DNA of 64,000 nucleotides from Cyrtodaria siliqua (GCA_037043455.1 JAWPHD010000082.1:186001-250000); one strand, 5' to 3'; shown: positions 34,250 through 47,884, counted from the first letter of the stretch. Notes: generated from the sequence alone by a model not told the origin. Translations and numbers: made by a program.

Positions 34250-36550
34250 CCTTTTACTCTTACATAAGACGAATGTTGATAAAGAAAAAAGCATAGCATT
34301 ACATCACCCCACCCACTTTTTGAAAGTAGTGAGATTATGGTGGGAATGCATGGTTACATGGATTTAACTTGTCTTTAACCTTACATTGCTCTTCAAGTGT
34401 CGTTAACTTTTAACAAAGTCTGATTGCTTAATTTAGAAAAAGCATCAACGAAATGTTCTTCAAAGTAATTCTATACACTCAGTCAAAATTAAACAAGGAA
34501 ATGTCAAAAATCACCCTTATAGATGTGTCGGTCCAGATCAATTAGCTATATAACTCATTAATGTTAACACCATCTATAGCTCAAATACATTTGCCAGTCT
34601 CAAAGATTTCAATGCCATTACGTGGTCTGAGTAATAACATTCATACCCCATCCCACTCTTCTCTAAGAAGCGATAACGGGGTCGGCTGGTGTATGAAATA
34701 AACCTTAAATTCGGCATATAAAGTTTGCATATTGTAAATCAAAACATTTAATAGGTAATTTTATAATATTTCTTCAGTAAAAATGTTTTTAAACATGTTT
34801 TATTGTCGAAATATGCTTTATAAAATCCTGCTAATATAAGCTTTCCCATCGCTTAATGGAATTAAGGCGGGACCACGTAATGCATATTAGTGCATATTAA
34901 CCAATATGCCATTTAAATAACGTTTCAACGTTAAAAGTGACTTTCTTGTTGTTTATGTTTTTCATATAGTCGGTTTTTGATTGTACAATCACGTCGATCA
35001 AGTGCATACAATGAGGTAATCACAATAACTTTTTTTGTAACACGATCGGTAAGGTAGCTGCGTTATTCAAGCAAGTATAGGTCTGTATGAACGCTATCTA
35101 CGAATTGTGTGGTAATGATTGATTGACAACACACGTAAGAACTTAACTTGCCTGAGGCACGTTTTCTTTAAAATAAAAGAGAAAAAAAACACGGTTTGAA
35201 CTAATGGTGTAACTTATACACATGAAGCAACTCTGATTAAAGACCGTTATTAAGATAAATGATGCAGCTGGTGATTGTATACAAACAAGTATGCACTCTT
35301 TTTAAGTGATACTGAATCATACAGATTATTCCATTTTTTCTGTCGATGGAATTATATGGAATAGACAAGTATTTATTCAACAATGGATACCACTGCGAAT
35401 CGAGTTACAGTTTGGATATATCAATACGTTAGTTTGTAGACAGGAATATGATGGTTTGTAGTTGTGGAAACCCATGTTTGGCAAATAATCGCTATTTTAC
35501 AAACTTGTTCTCTATAACACCGTACACTACCAGTCTATGTTTTACAATTACACAATGCACGAGACTTTCAAGTGACCACTTCGAGTTTACGACGTGTGTA
35601 ACACTACAGCCTTGCCACTGTACTTAACCTAACAGTTACACATGTAACACAATTGTAATTCAAGTGCACTCCTGTTACTCCCTCTTACAACTAATCATGA
35701 AATGGGAGATTCCTAATACTGTCAGTTAGTTCTGAGCATCTGTTATTGTTAACCTGTTCTAAACTTAGTTTCTCTGTAAGTCTGGGAGTTAAGAGGTATT
35801 GCCATATTAGGGGAGACCATTCTCCGAAAGGTCTTGTGGGTAATTTATGCATACAATGAGTTAATCACCATGGAGTTAACCTGTAGCTTCACAAGTCGAT
35901 GTCCATATGTGGGGAATGGCTAACTGCCGAAAGGTATTCTGGGGGTATCTTCTGATATAATACTGAGCGCACGGAACTGGGGTCGGTGGTTGAGTAGTGA
36001 AGAGTCAGTCGATCTTGTAAGATGGATCCCCGCAGTCTACGACAGGGTGTGGGATAAGTTAAAAAATACTATGTAAGCCAGTATAGTGGGTCAGTCATCG
36101 TTACATACTAATTGGAAGATTTGGACATTTAAACGTTTCTAAATACTATTATACTTTGTGAACCTAAGCCATTTAATAATAGGGACTATTTAATTAATCA
36201 ACAAATGGACGTACGAGAAAACCACTATTCGAGACGGATATGCATATATATATATAACAGGATGTTCATAGCGTATTATGAATGTGTAATTATTCGGACT
36301 GTTTTATATGTACACTTCCCAAGCCCCTAGCACCGGCTTAAGTGGAATTCTTCTTTAATGCCACATATATTGGGCTCGTTGATCCCAAAGGAACAGTCAA
36401 ATAACAAAAAAAAAATTATTCAGTCAAATAACAAAAAAAATATTTATTCTAATATATTTAGTCTTTTGCTTAAACTAAGTGGTATAAAGGCCAGAAACAT
36501 CGCGGTCAGAATGGCAATATGAATCACTATGAGTAAATGTTTTCTCTCAA
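34250..36550. other. Non-coding part of duplicated unit, copy 1
   Basis: AT-rich. Short TA runs occur at 36245 and imperfect GTCAAATAACAAAAAAA repeats at 36397-36440. No gene recognised. The same content recurs at 39070-41365. Confidence 0.45.
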
Positions 36551-36739
36551 GTGGCTCCTGTTTGCGATGGGCTTAATACATTTCCAGTTGTCATCGTTAA
36601 CTCCATTTGTGTCATGCTTTGCTCGTCACCTTTTACAATTCTGAACCAATATCTGAAATATTATGTTAAAAAAGGATGCAAAAAACGATGCATTCCAATG
36701 TGCATCATGAGGGAATGTTTTAACTACAGTGTGAATGGC

Positions 36740-37135
36740 CACGTTTGTATGGTTTCTCTCCAGTTTGATTCACAAAGTACGAATGATTTCTCTGTTTAAA
36801 TAATATAATATAATGGTTTCTCTATTGGCAAAAATCCTTTACATGTGTTAATAGACACCGGAGAGAAACCCTCATAAGTGTTCATACACACTAGGCAGTA
36901 GCCATTACCGTGTTTATACCTACTGGATAGAAGCCGATAATTGTGTTCATACACACCGGAGAGCAACCATACAAGTTGTTCATGCACACTACCGAGATGC
37001 CGTTTTTTTGTCCATACACTGGGGAGAAGCCATACTTTATGTTCATACACACCGAGAGAAACCATTACACTTGTTCATACCGAGCGGAAATCACAAATTA
37101 TTTTCATACACACCGGGAAGAAGCCGTTTATGTAG
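36740..37135 (+). repeat. 33-bp minisatellite of zinc-finger linkers, copy 1
   Basis: CACACCGGAGAGAAGCC-like words recur at about 36855, 36888, 36920, 36953, 36986, 37015, 37048, 37077 and 37110. Each 33-base unit reads roughly I-H-T-G-E-K-P-Y-K-L-F. This is the inter-finger linker of C2H2 proteins without the Cys2-His2 finger body that should follow. Upstream at 36755-36775 the same linker lies on the opposite strand (GGTTTCTCTCCAGTTTG). Frames drift between units, so no protein is intact. More diverged traces continue to 37590. Confidence 0.7.
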
Positions 37136-37159
37136 TTTCGAGATAAATCTTTACACAGG

Positions 37160-38186
37160 TCGAGAAGGCACTGGAGAGCAATTACTACACTTGTCGATAC
37201 GCACTGGAAATAAAACAGCATATTTGTTGAAAAAACCCGTGAGTAAACGGTTAATCTCCTTGGCGCATCACCAATTTAGAACAATCTGTGTTACTCTAAT
37301 AGCTTACCCATTATTTACGGCGAAGCACACTAGAGATATAGTATACTAAAAACTGTTTCTCTCGTAGAAATGCATGAATACTTCAGGGAAAGGAATAATG
37401 GAGTGTGGTGTATCCTGGAGATAAACCATTCAATCATGCTGATGGTATCATGTACACTGAGGAGAAATTGTTAACTCATGAGTTTTCATACTTGAAAAAA
37501 CAAAAAAACATTATTAGTGTGTCATATATTGGAGAGATTCCGTTTAGTCATGGTAACTGGCACTGGATAGAACAAGCATGCTCATTGTGATACATTTGTT
37601 CATATATGGACTGGACGTTATTATTCGCTTAGGAAAGAAATTGTCTACACAAGAAAAAAACAGTCATCAGTAAACAAATAGTATCACCAACTGCGCCAAC
37701 AGCAGAGTCAGCAGTTTAAATTTAACGGGTCTTTTACCCATGGAAGCTGTTCTGCATGCGAAAATACTTTCCTTATTTGACAACATTACCAGATTATCAG
37801 ACTTGTCTTTAGAACTTAAAGTTACAAAGAGATAACTAGATATTAAATTAATGGGCACTCTTGTTGATGGCGTATAGATTTAACTCGTGTAACAGTATCG
37901 CTAACAAAACTGAAAGGGAAACTACTCTCAAATACAACCGCGAATCACTGATGGATTGAAACAGTCTGAATTCAAGTCGTCATTGAATCGTTTTTCTAAA
38001 CAATTCAACTGGAAAATGTCATCATGCAATTGTATTTGTAAATTTCAAAGAACATAAATTGTCTGTCAACTAAAGCAGAGATTCTTAATGGATCATTATG
38101 TTCTCCAAATAAGCAGAGTCACGTTCAATCAAAATGGCATTTGTTTATTATGTCAACTATATAATGACTCGAAATTGTCCATTTCC
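37160..38186. other. Rest of duplicated unit, copy 1
   Basis: Diverged linker-like words (CCTGGAGATAAACCATTCAA near 37412; ATTGGAGAGATTCCGTTTAG near 37530) suggest more decayed zinc-finger-derived sequence. Otherwise non-coding. Confidence 0.4.
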
Positions 38187-39028
38187 AGTGTGGATGGTGG
38201 TGAGGTGGGATATGGTTGCGTGGGTGCGTTGGTGCGTTGGGTAGGGGTGGGGGAGGGATGGCGGGGCGGGTAGGCGTTCTACGGAAACCGTTGATGTAGA
38301 CGTGTGTTGCAATTGGTGGGTGGTGGGCGGGGTTGTTGGTATCTATAGGGACCGTCGATGTAACCGTATGCTGCAATGTATAGGCGTAGGTGGGAGGGAA
38401 GGGATATCTATAGAATGTAATATTGATGTAGACGTATTCTTCAATGTGTTGGTGGTGGAGGGCGGCGGACGTTCTGCAGATGCAACTGATATAGACGTCT
38501 GTTACAATTTATGAGTGGTGATGGGCTTGTGGGGGACTGTCTATGGAAACCGTTGCTGTGGATGTTTGTCGCAGTGTGTGCGTGGTTGTGGGCCGAGGAC
38601 GGTCTATTATACAAAATGATAAAAAATGGTGCTATAGAAATCACAGCACTCAAACGCAGTGGCATTGTAGATTCGTACTGTACCATAAACAGAGAGCAAA
38701 TTAACGATACAGTGAAAACAGAAATCAATGACAGAAAGAGTGGTGAAGACAGGGTTACATAAAACCGTTGTTTTAGACCTCTGTTGTAATGTGTGGGTCG
38801 TGGTTTCGGGGTCGGTTTATGGAAACCCTTGACGTAGAATTATGTTGCAATGTTTGAGTGGTGGTTGGTGCGGGTGTGGTGGTTGGTGCGGGTGTGTTAG
38901 CGGGGTCTATGGAAACCGTTGATATAAACGTCTGCTGCAATATGTTTGTGGTGGTGTGCGTGAGGATGAAACTATGGAAACCGTTGATGTAGGCGCCTGT
39001 TGCAACGTGTGGATGGTGGTTGACGGGA
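38187..39028 (+). repeat. GT-rich minisatellite, copy 2
   Basis: The same array as 33369-34200, lacking the first unit that precedes the duplication breakpoint. Confidence 0.85.
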
Positions 39029-39069
39029 TGGGGTGGTATACAAAGAAGTGCTGCAGCACGGATATTCAC

Positions 39070-41365
39070 TTTTACTCTTACATACGACGAATGTTGATAA
39101 AGAAAAAAGCATAGCATTACATCACCCCACCCACTTTTTGAAAGTAGTGAGATTATGGTGGAAATGCATGGTTACATGGATTTAACTTGTCTTTAACCTT
39201 ACATTGCTCTTCAAGTGTCGTTAACATTTAACAAAGTCTGATTGCTTAATTTAGAAAAAGCATCAACGAAATGTTCTTCAAAGTAATTATATACACTCAG
39301 TCATAATTAAAACAAGGAAATGTCAAACATCACCCTTATAGATGTGTCGGTCCAGATCAAATAGCTATATAACTCATTAATGTTAACACCATCTATAGCT
39401 CAAATACATTTGCCAGTCTCAAAGATTTCAATGCCATTACGTGGTCTGAGTATTAACATTCATACCCCATCCCACTCTTCTCTAAGAAGCGATAACGGGG
39501 TCGGCTGGGGTATGAAATAAACCTTAAATTCGGCATATAAAGTGTGCATATTGTAAATCAAAACATTTAATAGGTAATTTTATCATATTTCTTCAGTAAA
39601 AATGTTTTTAAACATGTTTTATTGTCGAAATATGCTTTATAAAATCCTGCTAATATAAGCTTTCCCATCGCTTAATGGAATTAAGGCGGGACCACGTAAT
39701 GCATATTAGTGCATATTAACCAATATGCCATTTAAATAACGTGTCAACGTTAAAAGTGACTTTCTTGTTGTTTATGTTTTTCATATAATCGGTTTTTGAT
39801 TGTACAATCACGTCGATCAAGTGCATACAATGAGGTAATCACAATAACTTTTTTTGTAACACGATCGGTAAGGTAGCTGCGTTATTCAAGCAAGTATAGG
39901 TCTGTATGAACGCTATCTACGAATTGTGTGGTAATGATTGATTGACAACACACGTAAGAACTTAACTTGCCTGAGGCACGTTTTCTTTAAAATAAAAGCG
40001 AAAAAAAAACACGGTTTAAACTAATGGTGTAACTAATGCACATGAAGCAACTCTGATTAAAGACCGTTATTAAGATAAATGATGCAGCTGGTGATTGTAT
40101 ACAAACATGTATGCACTCTTTTTAAGTGATACTGAATCATACAGATTATTCCATTTTTTCTGTCGATGGAATTTATATGGAATAGACAAGTATTTATTCA
40201 ACAATGGCTACCACTGCGAATCGAGTTACAGTTTGGATATATCAATACGCTAGTTTGTAGACAGGAATATGATGGTTTGTAGTTGTGGAAACCCATGTTT
40301 GGCAAATAATCGCTATTTTACAAACTTATTCTCTATAACACCGTACACTACCAGTATATGTTTTACATTTACACAATGCACGAGACTTTCAAGTGACCAC
40401 TTCGAGTTTACGACGTGTGTAACACTACAGCCTTGCCACTGTACTTAACCTAACAGTTACACATGTAACACAATTGTAATTCAAGTGCACTCCTTTACTC
40501 CCTCTTACAACTAATCATGAAATGGGAGATTCCTAATACTGTCAGTTAGTTCTGAGCATCTGTTATTGTTTACCTGTTCTAAACTTAGTTTCTCTGTAAG
40601 TCTGGGAGTAAAGAGGTATTGCCATATTAGGGGAGACCATTCGCCGAAAGGTCTTGTGGGTAATTTATGCATACAATGAGGTAATCACCATGGAGTTAAC
40701 CTGTAGCTTCACAAGTCGATGTCCATATGTGGGGCATGGCTAACTGCCGAAAGGTATTCTGGGGGTATCTTCTGATATAATACTGAGCGCACGGAACTGG
40801 GGTCGGTGGTTGAGTAGTGAAGAGTCAGTCGATCTTGTGAGATGGATCCCCGCAGTCTACGACAGGGTGTGGGATAAGTTAAAAAATACTATGTAAGCCA
40901 GTATAGTGGGTCAGTCATCGTTACATACTAATTGGAAGATTTGGACATTTAAACGTTTCTAAATACTATTATACTTTGTGAACCTAAGCCATTTAATAAT
41001 AGGGACTATTTAAGTAATCAACAAATGGACGTACGAGAAAACCACTATTCGAGACGGATATGCATATATATATAACAGGATGTTCATAGCGTATTATGAA
41101 TGTGTAATTCGGACTGTTTTATATGTACACTTCCCAAGCCCCTAGCACCGGCTTAAGTGGAATTCTTCTTTAATGCCACATATATTGGGCTCGTTGATCC
41201 ACACGGAACAGTCAAATAGCAAAAAAATAATTTATTCAGTCAAATAACAATTGTTTTATTTATTCTAATATATTTAGGCTTTTGCTTAAACTAATTGGTA
41301 TAAAGGCCAGAAACATCGCGGTCAGAATGGCAATATGAATCACTATGAGTAAATGTTTTCTCTCA
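39070..41365. other. Non-coding part of duplicated unit, copy 2
   Basis: Same content as 34250-36550. Confidence 0.45.
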
Positions 41366-41555
41366 AGTGGCTCCTGTTTGCGATGGGCTTAATACATTTC
41401 CAGTTGTCATCGTCAACTCCATTTGTGTCATGCTTTGCTCGTCACCTTTTACAATTCTGAACCAATATCTGAAATATTATGTTAAAAAAGGATGCAAAAA
41501 ACGATGCATTCCAATGTGCATCATGAGGGAATGTTTTTACTACAGTGTGAATGGC

Positions 41556-41950
41556 CACGTTTGTATGGTTTCTCTCCAGTTTGATTCACAAAGTACGAAT
41601 GATTTCTCTGTTTAAATAATATAATATAATGGTTTCTCTATTGGCAAAAATCCTTTACATGTGTTAATAGACACCGGAGAGAAACCCTCATAAGTGTTCA
41701 TACACACTAGGCAGTAGCCATTACCGTGTTTATACCTACTGGATAGAAGCCGATATATGTGTTCATACACACCGGAGAGCAACCATACAAGTTGTTCATG
41801 CACACTACCGAGATGCCCTTTTTTTGTCCATACACTGGGGAGAAGCCATACTTTATGTTCATACACACCGAGAGAAACCATTACACTTGTTCATTACCGA
41901 GCGGAAATCACAAATTATTTTCATACACACCGGGAAGAAGCCGTTTATGT
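41556..41950 (+). repeat. Zinc-finger-linker minisatellite, copy 2
   Basis: The same 33-base linker array as 36740-37135, with small indels (one T extra near 41894, one base fewer near 41755) that change the frame in two units. This shows there is no coding constraint. Confidence 0.7.
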
Positions 41951-43001
41951 AGTTTCGAGATAAATCTTTACACAGGTCGAGAAGGCACTGGAGAGCAATT
42001 ACTACACTTGTCGATACGCACTGGAAATAAAACAGCATATTTGTTGAAAAAAAACGTGAGTAAACGGTTAATCTCCTTGGCGCATCACCAATTTAGAACA
42101 ATCTGTGTTACTCTAATAGCTTACCCATTATTTACGGCGAAGCACACTAGAGAGATAGTATACTAAAAACTGTTTCTCTCGTAGAAATGCATGAATACTT
42201 CAGGGAAAGGAATAATGGAGTGTGGTGTATCCTGGAGATAAACCATTCAATCATGCTGATGGTATCATGTACACTGAGGAGAAATTGATAACTCATGAGT
42301 TTTCATACTTGAAAAAACAAAAAAACATTATTAGTGTGTCATATATTGGAGAGATTCCGTTTAGTCATGGTAACTGGCACTGGATAGAACAAGCATGCTC
42401 ATTGTGATACATTTGTTCATATATGGACTGGACGTTATTATTCGCTTAGGAAAGAAATTGTCTACACAAGAAAAAAACAGTCATCAGTAAACAAATAGTA
42501 TCACCAACTGCGCCAACAGCAGAGTCAGCAGTTTAAATTTGACGGGTCTTTTACCCATGGAAGCTGTTCTGCATGCGAAAATACTTTCCTTATTTGACAA
42601 CATTACCAGATTATCAGACTCGTCTTTAGAACTTAAAGTTACAAAGAGATAACTAGATATTAAATTAATGGGCACTCTTGTTGATGGCGTATAGATTTAA
42701 CTCGTGTAACAGTATCGCTAACAAAACTGAAAGGGAAACTACTCTCAAATACAACCGCGAATCACTGATGGATTGAAACAGTCTGAATTCCAGTCGTCAT
42801 TGAATCGTTTTTCTAAACAATTCAACTGGAAAATGTCATCATGCAATTGTATTTTAAATTTCAAAGAACATAAATTGTCTGTCAACTAAAGCAGAGATTC
42901 TTAATGGATCATTATGTTCTCCAAATAAGCAGAGTCACGTTCAATCAAAATGGCATTTGTTTATTATGTCAACTATATAATGACTCGAAATTGTCCATTT
43001 C
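41951..43001. other. Rest of duplicated unit, copy 2
   Basis: Counterpart of 37136-38186, with the same decayed linker-like words. Confidence 0.4.
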
Positions 43002-43069
43002 TGCTTGAGTATAGTAGTCCGAAGGATATGAGAAGCAGATATAAAAAAAGAACGGGTAAAGTATTTGTC

Positions 43070-43180
43070 AAGGACGACAGTCAACTACAAACACACAAAG
43101 AAACACAGAACAACTAAGTATAAAGGTGATAAAAGGCTAGATAAGACATCACACAAGCAAACAAGGGTCTGGGAACGGTC
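43070..43180 (-). repeat. Dispersed repeat family B, inverted copy
   Basis: The reverse complement carries GATGTCTTATCTAGCCTTTT and TTGACTGTCGTCCTTGA as in 3940-4100 and 12600-12750. Confidence 0.6.
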
Positions 43181-43234
43181 CCTGGCGATAACATTTTAGT
43201 TGTATGTATTTTAATGCAGTAATCCTGCTTGAGC

Positions 43235-43445
43235 GCATACAGCCTGTTAATGCAGTGGATAGCACGGGGGACTTTAAATTCAGAGGCACCTGGTTCAAGC
43301 CTCACCGGAGCCAGTGAATTTTGTCGGTGTGTTCTTGGGCAAGACACTTTTACTCTCGTCCGTCGGATGGGGACGTAAACCAGGCGATCCCGTGTATCGC
43401 TTGTTTTTTTCTCCAATCATGTTAAAGAAACATAGGTGTCTATTC
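43235..43445 (+). mobile_element. V-type SINE
   Basis: The tRNA-like head has A box GCAGTGGATAGCACGG and B box GGTTCAAGCC. It is followed by TTCTTGGGCAAGACACTT, the signature I know for the V-domain shared by SINEs of many animals, then CCGTCGGATGGGGACGTAAA and GGCGATCCCGTGTATCGCTT. The right end is approximate. No target duplication was identified. Confidence 0.75.
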
Positions 43446-43470
43446 GTCAGTAGGGCAGGTTCCTATATAT

Positions 43471-43527
43471 CCCCCCCACCATCCCCCACCCCCCCCCCAC
43501 CCCAACACACTCCCTCTCTCTCTCTTC
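43471..43527 (+). repeat. C-rich and (CT)n simple sequence
   Basis: Runs of C broken by A or T, followed by CTCTCTCTCTCT. Confidence 0.9.
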
Positions 43528-45039
43528 ATTGGCAATACACCTTGCGCAAAAGTAGGCTTGATGCTTACTATCCTAGGTTAATTCCATACTCTAAATCAAG
43601 TACGGAGAACATCACAACCTATGTTTAGATACATATCTTAAGCAGGTGATATTGTAACAACTGCACCAATACTAACAAATAGTTTCCATGGTAAGTAGTT
43701 AGTACAGTGATCTGGGTATCACCCTAAAGATATTTCTTCGTCGACGCCGTGTGGTTCCAGGTCAAAAATATTACAATTAATATCCAGGCATAGGGGTAAA
43801 ATTTCTCCGAATTCATGTTAATTTTGTCATTTTTGTTCATTATTTTCATCATTAAACTTTTATTGTTTCAAGTCTACTTCAATGGTGGCAGTGATCGTGA
43901 ATCCAGCGAAAAATGGACTGTTTACTAGAGAATTTGCAGTAACCCAGCAGTTTTGCAGGTAAGAAGGTTCTAGGCACATTCTGCAAATTTTTATCCAGAT
44001 GTTAATGAAGAGTGAGCCGGGTCGAATGTTAATTGCTGTTTGCGCCATATAACATGTTTGTGTTGGTGCGCCGTAAAATACCAATTCAAATCAATTCATC
44101 TTCGTCGATTTTTTTTTCAGTAACACAAAAATGGTTCGTGCAAATGCATATACTACTATTTTTACATTTCATATGCCGAATTTTTCATTGTGTTGTATAT
44201 GGGTGGGGTAATTCAGGTGTAAAAATCCTTAAAATATGGATCAATTGTAATTAAAAAGTTTTAAAAAAGACAACTTTTAAGATTTTGCGTTGCAATATGC
44301 AATGTTTAATTCATGTATTTATGTGTAATACATAAATCGTGTAATCGTAATAAGTATTGCCATGACGCATACACCTAAAAAAGACTTCTGTTAAAACAAA
44401 ACACGTTAAACCGCACATTTCCTTTATCTAGAATCCTTTGGACTATGTGTCGTCTGTGAAATATATGTATAAACATGTTAATACTATTTATGTTGCAGTT
44501 ACTTTGAGGAAGGCTTATACTTCCAGTTTGGCATGTGTCTCAACTTATCAGGCTTACTGAACACATATGTGCAATGCCATGAGCATTGCTTAGTACTTAA
44601 TTTCATCAATATATCATAACAATCCCTTGTAAAATATATTAACTAAACTAAATGCATAAAAATGTGTCAATAGTGGGTGGGGTAAATTGACTTCTAATTT
44701 GAAGCAAAATAGAGATTTTAAACTGAATTCAGTGCTAAAAAAGAGCTTATTTACGCTTTATGTAACTCAATGAATTGTAAAAGTGAATCTTTAAAAAGTA
44801 CATTAATAATTATTCACACAAGCATGACATTCAAAAATGAACATCAAAAACTGATATGAAAGCGCTACAATGATAACCTAATTAATGTTCGATTTTTTTA
44901 TATAAGGTACCTGTTTCAGATTGCTATCATGGACAAATGTAATCTATATATATTTCTCTTTTCAAAAAATGATGGTAGAATGTGTCCCTTGAGTTGGTAA
45001 CATTATCGACATTTTGGGTCCTGGCTCAAGGCCTACAGG
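43528..45039. other. Unassigned region, two possible exons
   Basis: A donor-like GCAG|GTAAGA at 43956 and acceptor-like TATGTTGCAG ending at 44499 would join in phase (AG|T). They would link an open stretch ending FTREFAVTQQFC to one starting YFEEGLYFQFGMCLNLSG and stopping at 44619. No homology is recognised and no upstream exons were found, so this is only a possibility. Confidence 0.25.
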
Positions 45040-45975
45040 TTCTAGGATGCACCAAATGTCACTCTTACCTTATTGTCATCCCAATAAACGGGACAGAGTA
45101 AATAAAGATATACCCGCCAGGTTATAATCTCAAACAAGCAAGTCAGCGTTTATAAGCAATATAAGTAAAACACATAAATGATTATGAATACATGTATATA
45201 ATATAAAAAACAAAAGCCTAGAACGCCATAAAGTAAATACTCAGTGACTTGGCAGAAGTCAGAGCAACAAGAGAACAAACAGGTAAGGGTACGACAAGAC
45301 AAGATTTCAGGTCTTACACCTCTATTATCTCCCCTGAAATCTCACGGACCTAGAGACAAAAGGAAAACAGAAAATTAATCTATATTTTTCTCAATTTTAG
45401 GCAATTTTTAATTTGAAAAATAGGTTTCTCTTTGCTTTAGCATACATCTGCAGTGTGAAAGACAGATGATGCAGAAAATCCCATGCTGATATGAGGTTTC
45501 ATTCTAATTTCAGAAGTGTTTGACCTAATCACCACATATTCAGCTGGCTAGTGTATGAATTGTGTATTTTCCACAGGGGGCACATAAACATGAGCGAGAA
45601 ATAAAACCAACCTGGTTAACTTATTTATGTTTTTGTTTTAAATTACTGGTCTTGGCTATACTGACGATATTAAACCAACAACAATGCCTGCTGACCTGCT
45701 TTGAAGCTTAGATGTCGGAAAAGACTGTACAGTAACCCTATGGGAAAATTAATTGAGGTGTGAGACCTGAAGACGACAAACATCAAACGTCAACGTCCTT
45801 TTGGGTTTTAGTTAGACGTCATCATATAATTAAAGAGGAAAACATAGTGGCGAACTGTAAATGGGTCAATCGCAAAACATGCATTACGTTACAAACTGAT
45901 AGGGTAATAACCTCGTTTGGTAATCTTTTAACAAGTTTAATAAAGATTGTATGAAAGTGATTATGACCAAGGATC
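45040..45975 (+). repeat. Dispersed repeat family A, longest copy
   Basis: The left part (45040-45310) matches 1255-1515 and, inverted, 3655-3930. The right part (45790-45975) matches 1550-1745. The middle (45310-45790) has no counterpart in copy 1 and is probably an insertion here or a deletion there. Confidence 0.6.
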
Positions 45976-47884
45976 TTATAAGACCTAATGCGTGTCTATA
46001 TTGATGTGTTAAACTCATTGCTACATATATACCCACATTCCGCGAAGTATAGCCTACTACAGCTGTTAACAGACTGCAGTGTTAGCCTGTGTGACACCAA
46101 TATTGTGGACACATCTGAATATTTGAAACTCGTACACCAATAATGTGGACACAGCTGAATATTTGAAACTCATGTACCACCGTAGTAGAAGATTTTGTTG
46201 TACTTTACATACTGATAAAAACCTAAACAAACAATAGAGCAAAATATAGCGGCACAGAGACTATTAACGTAATACTTAGTGTATGCATTTCAGAAACAGT
46301 AGCAGACCGAGATGATTTGTTGTTAAATATTAGTGCAGTTATTGTTAAGCAAGTTTATATTTTTAACTCTAAATGTTTATAGTTATGATGTTGACATGTT
46401 ACTGATTTTGTCATCCAATGCATTCATTTCAATTAGTAACATATAGATGTTTCTAGATATTTTGAAAACAATGTTTATATATTTACGATCAACATCATTT
46501 GGTGCCTATTGTTGATTCTGTCATTCAATGCTTTTTTTTAGATAAATAACATGTTTATCTTATTGGACATTTCTAAAGAATTCTATGACAGTATAAATAC
46601 GGGCTTGTGAAATTGATATTTGTTCAGTATTTATTTCAGTAGTTCAGTATTTGGTTCAGTATATTATTATAATGAAAGTAAAAAAGACATTGGGTGCTTT
46701 TAAAATGAAAAATATATTGGGAGAGAATTTTTATTCTAGCTTATTGTGTTCATCTATATTAAAAGTGATATTGGATTATTTAGACTATTGTTAAGAACTA
46801 AACCAGAAAAGACTTATAATAAAACTGGATTAAAGTGACACTTTACAATTTGGATTATTTGCATTTGACAATATAATTTAGACATTATTCTAAAAACGGA
46901 TTTTAAAGAAAAGTTCAAGAAATACTGGATGCACTTTATTTGTATTCTGTAAGTGAATGTATTTCATTGTACTGTTTAAATAAATGTTTTCATTAAATTT
47001 TTAAAATTGTTGTCGCTGGTTTTGCACTTCAATTATCGATACATTTTATCCAGAAACAAAATGAAAACGGTAAAGTGATTGCTTTTTTATAAAATACGCT
47101 GTGATTTTGTTTTTCGCAACGGGGTACCTCTGTTATTAAGGAGAATATAAGGTGTGTCTAGGAAAGTAGAAACTATCTACACGAACAAGAGAACGAACGA
47201 GCGTATCATTAACGGACGATTTCATATTTAGGTCATTACGAAATAAATTGGAATAATACTTGTGTTCAGTACTTATTATTTTTTCTGTATGCAATTTCAT
47301 TTAATTATTGTATTAATGGGAATTGATGAATATAATGAGGTAATTAGCATCTTTCAGGAAGTTTTTCTCGAAAAACATATTAATTAAAATTAATGTCATT
47401 ATACAGTTTTGCAATTGTTTAATAACAAACAACTATGATTAATTAAATAACGTAAAGATAAAATACCTCAACGAGTGATTTATATTTTTATATTGTCCTT
47501 TTTTAAATGGTTGCTGAACACAACTAATTAAATAACGTTAAACAACAGTTCAAATAAATTATAAAAATATGGTTTCAACGGATTCATCTTATAAGTCTTA
47601 ATTCACCTTCATATACGCGCGAACTATCAGATGAACAAATGGCGGTGCTCAAATCAAAAGTACTTATTTTGTTGTTTGATCTTTGATAGCGTCTCCAAAA
47701 TGATTTTAAAAAAACATGTTTAAACGCTGGCAAAAAAATAAAATAAAATAAGTCGAATTCAATTAGTTCAATTCCATATCAGCATTTCCTCCAAAGCGGA
47801 GATTTATCAATTTACATGTTATATTGAAATCAGTGATGAATATAAACTAAAAATGATAAAGTTCAACATATATACGAAATACAA

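Larger units (their letters stand above)
33369..38186 (+). repeat. 4.8-kb tandem segmental duplication, copy 1
   Basis: The segment is repeated directly at 38187-43001 with offset 4818 and visible divergence of only about 1-2 percent plus a few small indels. The left breakpoint lies inside the GT-rich minisatellite. The right end (TTGTCCATTTC) is followed immediately by the second copy. No complete gene was recognised in the unit. Between 34250 and 36550 the sequence is non-coding. Confidence 0.95.
38187..43001 (+). repeat. 4.8-kb tandem segmental duplication, copy 2
   Basis: Direct copy of 33369-38186. After 43001 the two diverge completely (TGCTTGAGTATAG follows here). Differences from copy 1 are scattered single bases and small indels (for example one T fewer near 40495 and four bases fewer near 41109), with no clear hot spot. 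Confidence 0.95.

Noticed and set aside
33250..34299. His/Pro-rich minus-strand proteins
   Set aside because: Generated by the GT-rich minisatellite. The frame is interrupted between units, and there is no start or splice support.
36943..37349. C2H2 zinc-finger gene
   Set aside because: Linker words are present, but no Cys2-His2 finger is complete and frames shift between units. The second copy has further indels.
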